In this document: piece after piece, positions 41,479-51,548 of the stretch
How positions within the stretch are numbered: position 1 is the first letter of the stretch
Layout: each line of letters opens with the position of its first letter
Source of the DNA: Phytophthora sp. 'mugwort'
Lineage: Eukaryota; Oomycota; Peronosporomycetes; Peronosporales; Peronosporaceae
Length of the DNA stretch: 64,000 bases
Assembly: GCA_033558025.1 (NCBI GenBank)
Contig: JAUCEF010000001.1
Location: 4,092,001-4,156,000 of the forward strand
Direction: 5' to 3'
Notes under the pieces: generated by a model
Told to the model about the DNA's origin: nothing
Databases searched by the model: none
Seen by the model: the letters and a program-made list of their open reading frames with translations, nothing else
Made by a program: the position numbers and the translations under genes

Positions 41479-43640
41479 CTATCTATCAATAGTGATCGTA
41501 GTGCTCATCCTGATGTTTTCCACTTCTTCTTCATCGTCATCCGTGATTAGAAGCAAGTCTTCAAGTTGCCGGCTTGCTTCCAACTCGTCAGTGCTTACGT
41601 ATATCGTGTTGAAAAAATGTGAACGCGTTTTCAACACGAACAGGATCCAGCTGGCTGCGCAACTTAATGGGAATTTCGCGTGGGTGAAGAAGTTCCTCTC
41701 GAGGCAGGAAAGAGCCGACACAGTAGTAAAGTCGTTTCGTAAGTGCTTGCAGCAGATCAAACTTCTTCTTCTACTCACACCGGGAGTTAATGACAAGAAG
41801 CTTGCAATCACAAAGCAACGTCCACTATCACAAAGTGCTGTCCTTCAACTCCGTCACATATCGGTAAATCCCGCTAGCTGAACCAGTCGCCTGGTTGTCG
41901 CCGAATCAAAAACGGCTAAACAGACGTACGTGTTGCTACATCCATGCCTTCTCAGCAAAACCGTGGGTCGTGGAGGTATGCGACCCATGAGCATCACCGC
42001 AGCCAAATCGAATCGAATCGCTCACTCACGGTGTATTTCACCATTTTAAGCTCTCGAGAAGTCAAGTGTGTTGTCCCAACCTCCATCGGTAGGGCAACAC
42101 ATGTTTTGTACACCTCTGAGATTAGCGTACTGCCCTTTTCGAACTTGATAAGATTCTTGGAAATAACCCCCAGCAAGGACGAGCCTTTTTTAGCATGGAC
42201 AAGTAGTCGCTCCTTGTGACCGAGTTGAAGACTTCTTTCCGCTTTTACCGCTGCTTCTTCGTCTTGATACTTAGTAACTTGTGAGCAGAGACCGTCGAGA
42301 CAGGATAGCTCTATCAGCAAGTACGCTGTTTAAACTAAGAAATCAGCGAGTCCCATTTAGTGGCGCCAGGAGGATGAGAGCATGGAGCTTCTTCTCCTTA
42401 TGCTTCTGTCGAAGAAAGCACCACAACTTGTGATTGTGCTTAAAGAACACGACGAGTTCTTGCATCCATCTTGCAACTGCGTACCCTAGTACGAGACAAG
42501 CAATCGACCATGTCTTTGGCCGTGAAGGCAATGTGTGACAGACACAGCCATGAAAAACCTTTTTGGGGTTCTCGGGCTGCATCCTCCCGCACCGCTTTGT
42601 TTGTGGCGGTGTTGTCTATGATGACGCTGCAAAAGTTGGCCGTTTGTACTATTTCAGCACGCGCGCTCGGTATCAGTCATGAAGAATGCTGTGTCGTGGC
42701 TTTCGCTCCTACGTTAAATGGTTCCAATAGAAAGAGAGCACTCCAGACACAGCCATGTAGTTGACAACTACTCATACTACTCATACAACTGACGGGTTGG
42801 CTGACATCAGTGGATTGGCGGTAGCTACGTAGTTGATACCCGCCATTCCACTGATGTCGGTCCACCCGTCAGTTTTTTTTCAATGTTACGACACGTCCAG
42901 ACAGGCTCACAGTAAGACGATAGACGGACCAGTTGTAGGCCAGGTCAAGGATGCCGCTCGCCAACTCGCACGCAGATGGCATGGAGATACCAGGGCTCAG
43001 GGCTTCAAGCGGCGTGTGGTGCTCTGCCTTGTAGAACGCCAGCCCTGTGGCGTACATCCATCACGCGAGCGCTCTTAGCAATCTTTCAACGCCGATGCGT
43101 TCATCTTGGGCTGACAAATTTCCGTGGTCTTGTTTAAAGACGGGCTCTTGGCGTATCGCTCGTAGACATGCTTTTCAACACGTTGAGGGTAAGTGCGGCC
43201 AGGCCTTTGGACCAGTGTCCCGTAACGCTTGCACCAGACGTCCCTCACGTCGACGTCCATGAGGTCCCAAACTGACTTGCGGTTTTGACCGGCAGTATGA
43301 GGAGAGGGGGGTGGCGGCCGCTTGGATCGCGGTGGTGGCTGCGGACGGGTCATAGTTCCTGATGAGAACGTGGATTGAGTTAATGTCGGTTGATCTGTTT
43401 GCGGGAAATTGAAAATGAGAGGAAGCCGTAAGCTTGCATTGCAGAAAGTCTGAATGGTTGAGCGAGGTTGACGAAACGTTAGTATGGCGAATGGTCACAG
43501 GGCACGACGGTCGCCCATAGACTCCGACAACGTCAGCGTCATCTGCAGTAAGAACCTCGCGTCGATTCGGGGGATTTGCCTGTTTTTCATCTTCGCTTGA
43601 TGCCAGGTACTGTAGATGCACTCGTTAGCGCGGCTCGTTC
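41479..43640 (-). mobile_element. hAT-type transposase, degenerate, near full length
   Basis: Read leftward: an N-terminal Pro/Arg-rich start (MTRPQPPPRSKRPPPPSPHT, from 43353) contains SVWDLMDVDVRDVWCKRYG; then MYATGLAFYKAEHHTPLEAL and YNWSVYRLTVSLSG (about 43050-42900); QPENPKKVFHGCVCHTL with HLTAKDMV in the next frame (about 42580-42530; the C-x-C/A-H-x-L box); FFKHNHKLWCFLRQKHKEKK; SQVTKYQDEEAAVKAE (about 42280); and a C-terminal acidic frame at 41811-41479. The order agrees with DUF659 hAT transposases. A fold-back (42789-42872) lies inside, breaking the frame. Confidence 0.65.
42789..42872. repeat. 84-nt fold-back followed by T8
   Basis: The arms (42789-42821 and 42840-42872) are 33 nt long and 29 of 33 positions pair exactly; most of the rest can form G-U in RNA. 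The loop is about 18 nt. It is followed directly by eight T. It sits inside the hAT relic where it interrupts the coding frame. Confidence 0.85.
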
Positions 43641-43659
43641 CAGCAGACACGTGCTCTTT

Positions 43660-44190
43660 ACGGAGAGTGAGGGGAGGGAGGCTGCTGATCTTGTTCTCGG
43701 GATACTTGCTGCCGCAAATCAGGCAGCAAAAGACTCCATCCGATGCATTATTAAAATGATGGCCTTGATGTCGTCAGGTTTCTGCGTGAGGTGGCATCAA
43801 CTGTTCGTAGTATATGTTTAGTACAATAATTAATCAGATTTTGCTATGGCGACCCTTTGCCGGAGATGAATTAAACCAATGAATCCTTGAGAGACATCTC
43901 AGATTCTGCCAATGTAACGATAATATTTCGGAAAGGCTTTTGAATTTTATCTCAAACGCTTGCGAGTGGTGGAAAAATGGTTAATTCCCAGCCTCCAAAG
44001 CTCATTTTTAGGACCCAAATTGTCAACCTCCAAACACTGTATTAATATTCGCTCTATTCGAAAATGTCTTTTGCGTATTAAAATACTATCTCCGCGATCA
44101 AAATACTGCACTCGCAATGATCATAATGACGGTGTGTTTTCGTGACAGAGCGTGAGTAGTACCATAAAGTCTGACAAACACAACAACCGT
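43660..44190. other. Spacer, no gene
   Basis: Short frames only. Contains CGCACTCG/AATACT words shared at short range (44060-44120). Confidence 0.35.
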
Positions 44191-44565
44191 AGGTTTTCAC
44201 AACAAGCGGTTCAGCACAATATAACTGGAAACCACATAATTCTCGGACAAATTACAAGGTGAAACAGATCGGCGCAGAAACGTATGTGGATAGCACAATA
44301 CAAGAACCGCTGCAAACCACCCGTCCACGTTACGATTTCTTAACTGCCCCCCCCCCTCCCAACTGCCACGAAAAATGCCCGCACCTTGCCCTGGAAGCTC
44401 CTTGCCCGTGACTTGTCTGAGGACGACGCAGACATGCACCTGCAAGCAATGAAGGACGTCGAATCTTCGAAAAACAAGCTCATGCCATGCACTACGTGCG
44501 CATCGGCAACTCCACATTCTATGTTGTGTGCACGAAGTACAAAAGACTGTGACGCCGTTCACTAA

Positions 44566-46200
44566 ATGTGTATGGAGAGCCAAGTAGCTCCTCTGCCTGG
44601 AAGCGCACACCGTGACGCTAAGCGAGATCGGCCAGCATCCGCAACGCCTCGCAAAGCGCCTGCCATCACTCGTGATCAGAGGTCATTTATTCAAGACATA
44701 ACCCGCGAAAATCTCACCCCTCTCCGCATTTTACACGCAATGACACGTAAATTCGACAAGGCAATGCCTGAGCTGAGTAACGCCCAGAGTGCTGTGAACC
44801 ACTACCGTCGCACCAAGTTGGGTGGCAACGACTGCTACGGCGAGCTCGCGGCTCGCGTCATTGCTGTCGCCTTCACGGGGCGTGAAGAAGACCAGAACGC
44901 GTTTACCTTCACGGCCAGCGTTGACGGAGCTTGGAAGCCCATCGTCGGCGACGGCTCAGATGCCCATCCGTTTGTGATTGGGATTTCGACGAAGACGCTG
45001 CTGCGAGCAACAAAGCGATACCCAGAAACGTTTATCTCCATGTGGACGCCACGTTTCAGCTCGACCAGGTGAGCTATCCTGGGTTCGTGTGCGGAATGTC
45101 TGACGGCGCCAGAAAGTTTCATTTGTTGGCGATTTTTCATCACGCCGCAGCTTGAAAAGAAACACTTCACCGACGCGCACGCTGCGCTGCAAATTGTGTA
45201 CATGGAGTGCTTGGCAAGCGACTGAATGTGCGGTAAATAATGGGCGACACTGATAAAGCGCAACGGAATCAAGATGTATTTGCTGTGGACAGCGACTACC
45301 TGATGTGTTCTCCCACGTAGTTGCGAAGATTCGTTTGGCGTTCAGGGAACGAACTATTCATCAGCAGGGCGATCTCATGGCCGAGGTGTACCGTGGTGTG
45401 TTCGACCGGCACTTCGTGACTAGTGAGGTCAAGTATAATGAACGTCAGCAACGTGTTCTTCTGGGCGGAGTTAGCACGAAGAGTTGCACAGGTTTCAGAC
45501 GTACATGGAGAAGCAGTGGCTTAACGGTATCTTCCGTCATTGACTAGCGCTCCTGACTCCGTGTGGGTTTGATACAACCCGTGCGAGACGTTCAACCGCG
45601 CCTTCAAGCGCGACTACACCCAAAAGCGAAAGCTGAAGCTCGCAACAACAACAACAAAAAGCAGTGCTGGTACTCTCATAGGTCGGTCGATGGCACCCGT
45701 GTCGTTTAGACCAAGCGCAAGCTGGACAGGCGTCTGCGTGTCAGAATGTCAGCGCTTCGACGCGGCGGATTATCTTCGTGAGCCACTGTCAGCCATAGCT
45801 GCGTCAGCTTCCTTCTTGACGGCACCGGCATCGACGTGGTGCGCGTGCGTTTCTTGCCGTTCCCCGATTCTACATTCCGTCGCTGGTTGGTCGGAAGAAG
45901 CTATTAATGTCGCACGCCCAGTTATCCGCCAACTACGCTCGAATGGAAGTCGAGGACCACCCAGCACCGGGTGGCCGGTTTGTCTGAAATCTAGGCGCTG
46001 CCCTTATCGATTCTTCCCGGAAGATGGCCGAGTGTACCACGTGTAGTATGCCCAGTACCTTCGGAATTGCGTTGATGGCGATGGTGAGCGACTCATGGTG
46101 AATCGCACAAGGAAACGCGTGGAGCTCCTATCACTTTCGACCCAAGTGAGCCTGGGGTTGGCCGACCGCGCAACACAGGACATGTTGCAGAGGGAATAGT
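44566..46200 (+). mobile_element. Mutator-like (MULE) transposase, degenerate
   Basis: From ATG 44566 the frame encodes PAITRDQRSFIQDITRENLT, a conserved N-terminal lead with SNAQSAVNHYRRTKLGG. Then, with a change of frame near 45030, it reads YPETFISxHVDATFQLDQVS followed by FVCGMSDGARKFHLLAIF (catalytic Asp in VDATF). MCFSHVVAKIRLAFRE (about 45300-45350), VYRGVFDRHFVTSEVKYNER and, near 45575-45640, CETFNRAFKRDYTQKRKLK follow. This is the MULE order of oomycete elements. Later frames near 45700-46200 may be the zinc-knuckle end, but are too broken to name. Confidence 0.7.
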
Positions 46201-46419
46201 GAGTAGCACCAACAAGAACTGTTTGTAGCAAAGGATAATGCCAAATGAGCATTACTACCGTTTAACTTACCGATAGCAACATCGCGGTCAGCATGAGACC
46301 CAGTTGCAACCAGTGTCTCGCTCCGAGTTGTAAGTGCGTGATACGTACCCAGCACAGCGTCAGAAAAGCGACTAGATGGGCCTTCGCCGGTTAGCACCAG
46401 CGGCAACTCCACGATGGCC

Positions 46420-46930
46420 TCGTTATTGGCGGCGCGGGCTGCTCGCCAGCCAGCATCAGAGCCTACTCCGAATGAGCCTTTTTCTTGTGCTCGCTTGCCT
46501 CGTTGCTGTACTTATACTGAGCCGCATCTTGTTGCGCTGCTCAGGGATTATACTGTGCTGAAGAATTTTTCTCTGCTTGAGTGAAGAAAAGCGTTTCGCG
46601 ACCTTGTGCAATGTGCTGCGCGATTGCTTCGACGAATCGCAAAGTGAAATTTAAGTAGAAAGCACAATATCATAGTACATGTATGAAGTGGTCCCGGGTA
46701 TGGCGTTTTTATTTATTTGAAGCCTGCACGCAGCATGAATGATGGCATCGGCTCCATACCGACAGAAGATACTTTTTTTTTTTTAATGTCATCGTTGCAG
46801 AAGAGACAGTAAATATTGTCATAAGGAAGAGCACTAAAGCAACACATAAAAACATTTCATGTGCAATTATCTTGTAGCCGCATCGACCGAGTGAGCTATC
46901 CAATACTCGCTGTTCTGCCTTAAAATGAGA
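46420..46930. other. Spacer, no gene
   Basis: AT-rich with a T11 run at 46774; no recognisable feature. Confidence 0.35.
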
Positions 46931-46934
46931 ACCA

Positions 46935-48662
46935 TCACAAGTGAGATTTGGTGCAACCGATGGCGCCCATGCCGTATGTCGTCCTCGTGACACTGAATAA
47001 GCGCTCTGCCATGTTGGAAGTGGGCGGAATGGAGCTGAGCAAGGCATGCTGATCCACTGCAGCTATGCGGCGGCGCTTTTGCAGATTCGCGACGAATGAG
47101 CCTTCTTCGTCGCTGTCACTTGCTCCCTCTTCATCAGTAGCAGCGGTGCACCAGAACGACAACAAGGCCGCCTTCTCAGCCCGCGTCAGACGACTTGTTT
47201 TCTCCGTCAAGCACACGCACACACACCTACTCAAAATCGGGGTTGTGAACAATATCAGTCCGAGGTCCTGTACATCTCAAAACAAAAATCGAAGCGTTAG
47301 TCTTGATAACTGTTTATTCACACATAGTGATGTTTACCTAGAAACCGGGCTAGTGTGGCTTGTTGGCAATCAGCCCATCAAATAACACGAACATCGAACA
47401 AAGTGATGTTCTTCCCCCCTGGAGAACCTTCGACACAGACTCGGTTTTCTTTGAGATCCTTTAAGAGTGCAAACAGCCGCTTGTTGGCTGCTGACGGTGG
47501 GAGTGCATCCACAATATCGTCGTCCGTGGGGTCCAGGTGCTCTATAACGGTGCACCATCGTATACATCGAACTTATCCGCGGGTCCTGTCGAATAAAGGG
47601 GCGGAAATCAGTCTTAAGCTATATAATATTACCACCAGAAAATTAAATGCTGAGTTACAATGCATATTGCAATATTGAAATATGCAAAAGCATACCTGAG
47701 TTGGCCGACTGCTTTAGCGCACGAAGTCTCCCATGAGGGCTTGCATTACCGCCAAGTCGTCTTCGTATCGTCGAAGTCGAGTTGAGGTGCTGTTGAGCCA
47801 ATGGCTGGCGCAACCAACGAGTGGGACGCGAGTGTAGCCAGAAGACGATTGACAGAGCAGTTATCCCCAACCAAAACCAGGTCTTGGGTAAGTTGCTAAC
47901 CGAAATCGCGGGGTAGCATGTTTGCCAGGAACTCAAAGTGACCACGCGCTGAGGTCATTGGGGGAAGCATGCATAGGAGCGAAGTCTTGATGGGACCGTC
48001 GACTTCGTAGCGCGCGAAGACAGCGACTAAATGCTCCGACGCGCGGCTCCAGCCGTCGAAAATGAGATCAAAGCGTTCGGTGGCGATTCTGCGATCCATA
48101 ACCCTAGTGAGACCGTTCATCGCGCGAAGTAGTGTCTCGGCACAAATTGGTTCCAAATGGGAATAGCAAAAAAATAGACAACACAAAAATTTAGTCGGAC
48201 TAAAAACACTAGGAATTTGTATAGGACCGCCACCAACTTATCGCCTGGCAGCTGTTGTTATTGACGGTCCAGTCGAGTCAGCCGTAGACGTTTAGAGCTG
48301 AGCTGCACATGTAGCTCAACATGAAGCCAGTTTCCGCGGTCGGGCTGCGAGCATGCAGCCTCGTAGTCCGCGTGATCCCGGCACATATGTTGCATTAGGT
48401 TCGAATACCCATTGCGACGGATTTGCTTCCGCACCGTGCCGCAACGGCAACGGAAGTACTCCGAGATGACCTCATCGTTGTCATCGCGGCACGGACAAAA
48501 GTAGAAGCCCGTGACTTGTGCGGGCGTGAAGGCCGAGTTGCGTGGGCGGGCGACGCAGGCCATGAAGGTGTTGGGGTGATAGCGTGCGCTGTAGCGATCA
48601 AATTGAGGGATGACAACATTGTTAGAGCTAGACCAAAATGAGAGCTTGGCGATCTGCAACAT
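46935..48662 (-). mobile_element. hAT-type transposase with BED finger, degenerate
   Basis: The N-terminus near 48600-48340 reads YFRCRCGTVRKQIRRNGYSN then LMQHMCRDH, a BED-like C-x-C...H-x4-H finger. The middle (48186-47896) has RIATERFDLIFDGWSRASEH, the hAT first catalytic region (FDGWS). The C-terminus (about 47200-46960) has SSIPPTSNMAERLFSVTRTT, the dimerisation motif (T-S-N-x-A-E-R-L-F-S). Between them sit stops and a decayed segment near 47300-47880. It is the last transposon before the gene-dense half of the window. Confidence 0.75.
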
Positions 48663-48867
48663 CAGCCCTCAGTCGGTTGGTTGTAAGAGATCCATAATTT
48701 AAAGAGGGATTTGAGTACCAATTAAGGAGGGTGTCTGTATTCAAATAAAGTAACGCTATTAATTTTATCGAGAGGAAGCTGAAAATAAATTTCGATGGTT
48801 TCATAAAACATACAATGCCATAATCGGGATCCATGCATGTATGATTCATCATACAGTATGAAGCTTA

Positions 48868-48895
48868 GCGCCTACAGTACCGGTACTGTAGGCGC
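48868..48895. repeat. 28-bp perfect palindrome
   Basis: GCGCCTACAGTACC is followed immediately by its exact reverse complement GGTACTGTAGGCGC. It lies about 100 bp past the 3' end of the aspartic protease gene and at the border of the transposon-rich region. Confidence 0.9.
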
Positions 48896-49001
48896 AATGC
48901 AGAGTAAGATGGTAAGTCGCAATTTTCGTCAATATTAATGTACAGTCTTCTACTATAGGATTTGTTGTATATCTACCTAAGATGCTACACAAGCGTATGC
49001 T

Positions 49002-50750
49002 TTACGTCTTTAGATCCGGTACAGTAGTATCAGAAGTTCCGGTCATGTTGGGGTTTCCCTGACGTGACGGCGATGATGCTAACCTGTATCCCGTAGCAGC
49101 GGATGCCCCATCGTTCATAACTGGGACCGCAGTCTGGGAGGCTTCCTCGATGTATACGGAGCTTGGCTGTGTTGGGGTGTAGAGCAAGTTGTGGTCGAGG
49201 CGGTCCCTACTGTACAACCTGCGCTGCACCCGGGGTTGGTTCTGGTTCTGGAGCGCTTCAAGCTCGCGCATCAGTTTGCGGCGCTTCCACCAGAAGTACC
49301 CGTATGCGACCACCATTAATATAATGATGATGATTGCCACAATAACCACGTACATCCACCACTGCCAGTAGAAGCAGGTCTTGCTCGAGAACGGCACGTA
49401 ACTACTGAGCAGGCTGCTCTTGCGGTCTGAGGATCCTACGCAGGCGCAGAACGAATCCTCGGTGCTCATCGTCTCAATCGTAATGTTCTTGCTGGGCATG
49501 ACACCATTCGGGCAGTTGTCTGCCACTGCAATTCCCACACGTTTGTTGGCACGGTCGTGCACCGTGAACAGACCATCCATGAATACGTCACCAAGCAGCG
49601 TGAAGTCGCCCTCAGAGATGCCAAACACGCGGCAAGCTGATTTCCCCTGACCCGTAGACACAACAAGTGGCCGCCAAATGTACTCGGCCGGAATGGTGAC
49701 GGTCATTTGCTGCGACTTGTCGTCGTCGACTGCGAACGAGATAGTCAGTCCTGGTAGCTGGTAGATGATCGAGTCAGCATTGGTCGGGTCGCACTCGCTC
49801 GAGCAGCAGGTCGAGTCGTCGTCGAAGAAGCTGCCGCTCACATCCGAGGTCACCTTTTCCACCTGCGTCTTGAGCTCAGAAATTACTGCACTGTAGACAC
49901 TGGACGGGAACGCTAGATTGCTGGTCCCTGAGTCAATGATCGCTCGAGGGGAGTTAATCGTCTCGCAGTCGAGACCCAAACTCTCTCCGTTCACTCCGAT
50001 ATCCGTGACGATAACGTTATAGTATTTTTCCTGCACCAACGGTGTATACACGATATCACCCTTGTGGTAAATCTCTCCACTTGGTCCTTGCATTCCACCA
50101 AGAAGAAATTCACCAGCATACAGATACACGCTGTCTTCCATCGAAACGTTGCTCAGACTCAGCGCCTGCAATGCGCCACACATCTGCAGACTGAAGACAT
50201 CGTCCAGTCCTTCGGCGCTCTTCACCGTATCAAAGTATGGCGTCGGCGTGTCGATCGAAGGGGACGCAATGGTCTTGTAGCCCAGTCCAATGATGCCGTC
50301 ATAACCCGTCGAGATGAAGTTGTCTTCGGCCGTAATCTCGGCGAATGGCATGCTCTCCACGATCCCGAGGCCCTGTTCGGAGAAAGTATCCTGCACCAGC
50401 TCGCCGCTCCATGCGCCGCTGACGTAGCTGACGCTGACACTCATGCCCCGGTCTACGCAGGTGCTCGACTCCGAGCAGGAGTAGAGGTATTCATTCGTGA
50501 GTGAGCAGCACTCGGCCGTGACCACCGCCGTGTTGGCCGAGCCCGTGTCCAGCAGCAGGTTGAACGCGTCGGAGCTGGAGCTGCCCGAGCTGGACGAGAA
50601 CAAGGGCAAACCGATGTTCACCTCCACGTAGTAGGCCAGACCAGACGAGAGACCCCAGAGTTTTTGCTGCAGGATGTCGCTGGCCTGTGCAGTCTGTAGA
50701 CTCAGCAACGTCGCTGCTGTCGCGACTGCTGCTGTCCGTGGCACCTGCAT
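49002..50750 (-). CDS. Membrane-anchored A1-family aspartic protease (BACE-like)
   Basis: A 582-residue protein without introns. The start ATG at 50750 opens a signal peptide (MQVPRTAAVATAATLLSLQ, residues 1-about 23). The two catalytic motifs are LLDTGSANTAV (Asp 68) and IIDSGTSNLAFP (Asp 273), the standard DTGS/DSGT pair of pepsin-type proteases. YDGIIGLGY and VFGISEGDFTLLGDVFMDGL are further family landmarks. After the protease domain and a Cys-rich linker comes a single membrane helix (about 465-488, rich in Ile/Val), a basic stop-transfer (WKRRKLMREL) and a tail of about 95 residues. The architecture is that of BACE/memapsin, suggesting an endosomal or Golgi sheddase facing the lumen. 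The N-terminal part is short, so there is little room for a classic propeptide. Oomycete relatives exist but their substrates are unknown. Confidence 0.92.
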   Translation of the reverse strand: MQVPRTAAVATAATLLSLQTAQASDILQQKLWGLSSGLAYYVEVNIGLPLFSSSSGSSSSDAFNLLLDTGSANTAVVTAECCSLTNEYLYSCSESSTCVDRGMSVSVSYVSGAWSGELVQDTFSEQGLGIVESMPFAEITAEDNFISTGYDGIIGLGYKTIASPSIDTPTPYFDTVKSAEGLDDVFSLQMCGALQALSLSNVSMEDSVYLYAGEFLLGGMQGPSGEIYHKGDIVYTPLVQEKYYNVIVTDIGVNGESLGLDCETINSPRAIIDSGTSNLAFPSSVYSAVISELKTQVEKVTSDVSGSFFDDDSTCCSSECDPTNADSIIYQLPGLTISFAVDDDKSQQMTVTIPAEYIWRPLVVSTGQGKSACRVFGISEGDFTLLGDVFMDGLFTVHDRANKRVGIAVADNCPNGVMPSKNITIETMSTEDSFCACVGSSDRKSSLLSSYVPFSSKTCFYWQWWMYVVIVAIIIIILMVVAYGYFWWKRRKLMRELEALQNQNQPRVQRRLYSRDRLDHNLLYTPTQPSSVYIEEASQTAVPVMNDGASAATGYRLASSPSRQGNPNMTGTSDTTVPDLKT

Positions 50751-50789
50751 CCGTGCATACACGTAAGAGCCGGATGTAACCAACCGACG

Positions 50790-51548
50790 GACGGACGTAA
50801 TACAACGACGAACTGCCGGCCTCGGTGGCGAAATCGGTGGCGGAATTAGGTGCTTCTGGAAGTGTAGGCATACCGTCCAGAGCGATTCCTTTCGTCTCCA
50901 GCCTGCAATACCGGATACGATGTCCTGGCATATCGGCGAAATACCCTGTACTTCTATTCTGTAAACCTTTGGTAATGTATAAACGCTGTGAACAAATGCG
51001 CTGACTGCCGGCTATCGCTATTAATACGTATAAAATGCAGCAGGTGTGGGATGTCTCACAGATCGTGGCCACTTTTGCCGTGGAGATCTGTCTGTACTGA
51101 AATCGTGCAGCTGAAATCTTGCAGCTCTACATGTAATGAATGAGGTACAGTGGCGTTAGCGGGGTCTGCAGACAAACGCTCGTCATGTGCTCGTGGTCGC
51201 TGCATAACCTTGTTGCCATCAGCACGACGGCACAGATCGGGTCCGAGCTCGCAAGGATGGATCGAGTGGTGACCTGCAGTCAATTAAGGGCCCTTTCATG
51301 ATGAATCATCATGTACGGGTCGCTGCTGTGGCGTAAACGAATGTGGCAGCACTTCAACTCTGCAGCAATCATCCGCTTCTAATCCTTGTGTACTACACCA
51401 AAGCCATCTGCATCGTACACTTCCACTCCTCTAAGGTCCGCTCCCCACGAGGTCCGCTCTTCGCCCTTAAGTTCGGTTCGCAAGCAGAAAGCTATCCAAT
51501 CGCCAAGCCATCCACCGCACCTTCCTCTACACCGCGTCGCCCGCCACG
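50790..51548. promoter_or_regulatory. Shared divergent promoter region of protease and Crooked neck genes
   Basis: About 0.8 kb between divergently transcribed genes without a supported coding frame. It contains an odd-length palindrome CATGATGAATCATCATG (51297-51313). No clear initiator was found for either gene. Confidence 0.5.

Noticed and set aside
49420..50504. Plus-strand frames of 76-146 codons inside the protease region
   Set aside because: Antisense shadows of the protease gene with no domain or promoter.
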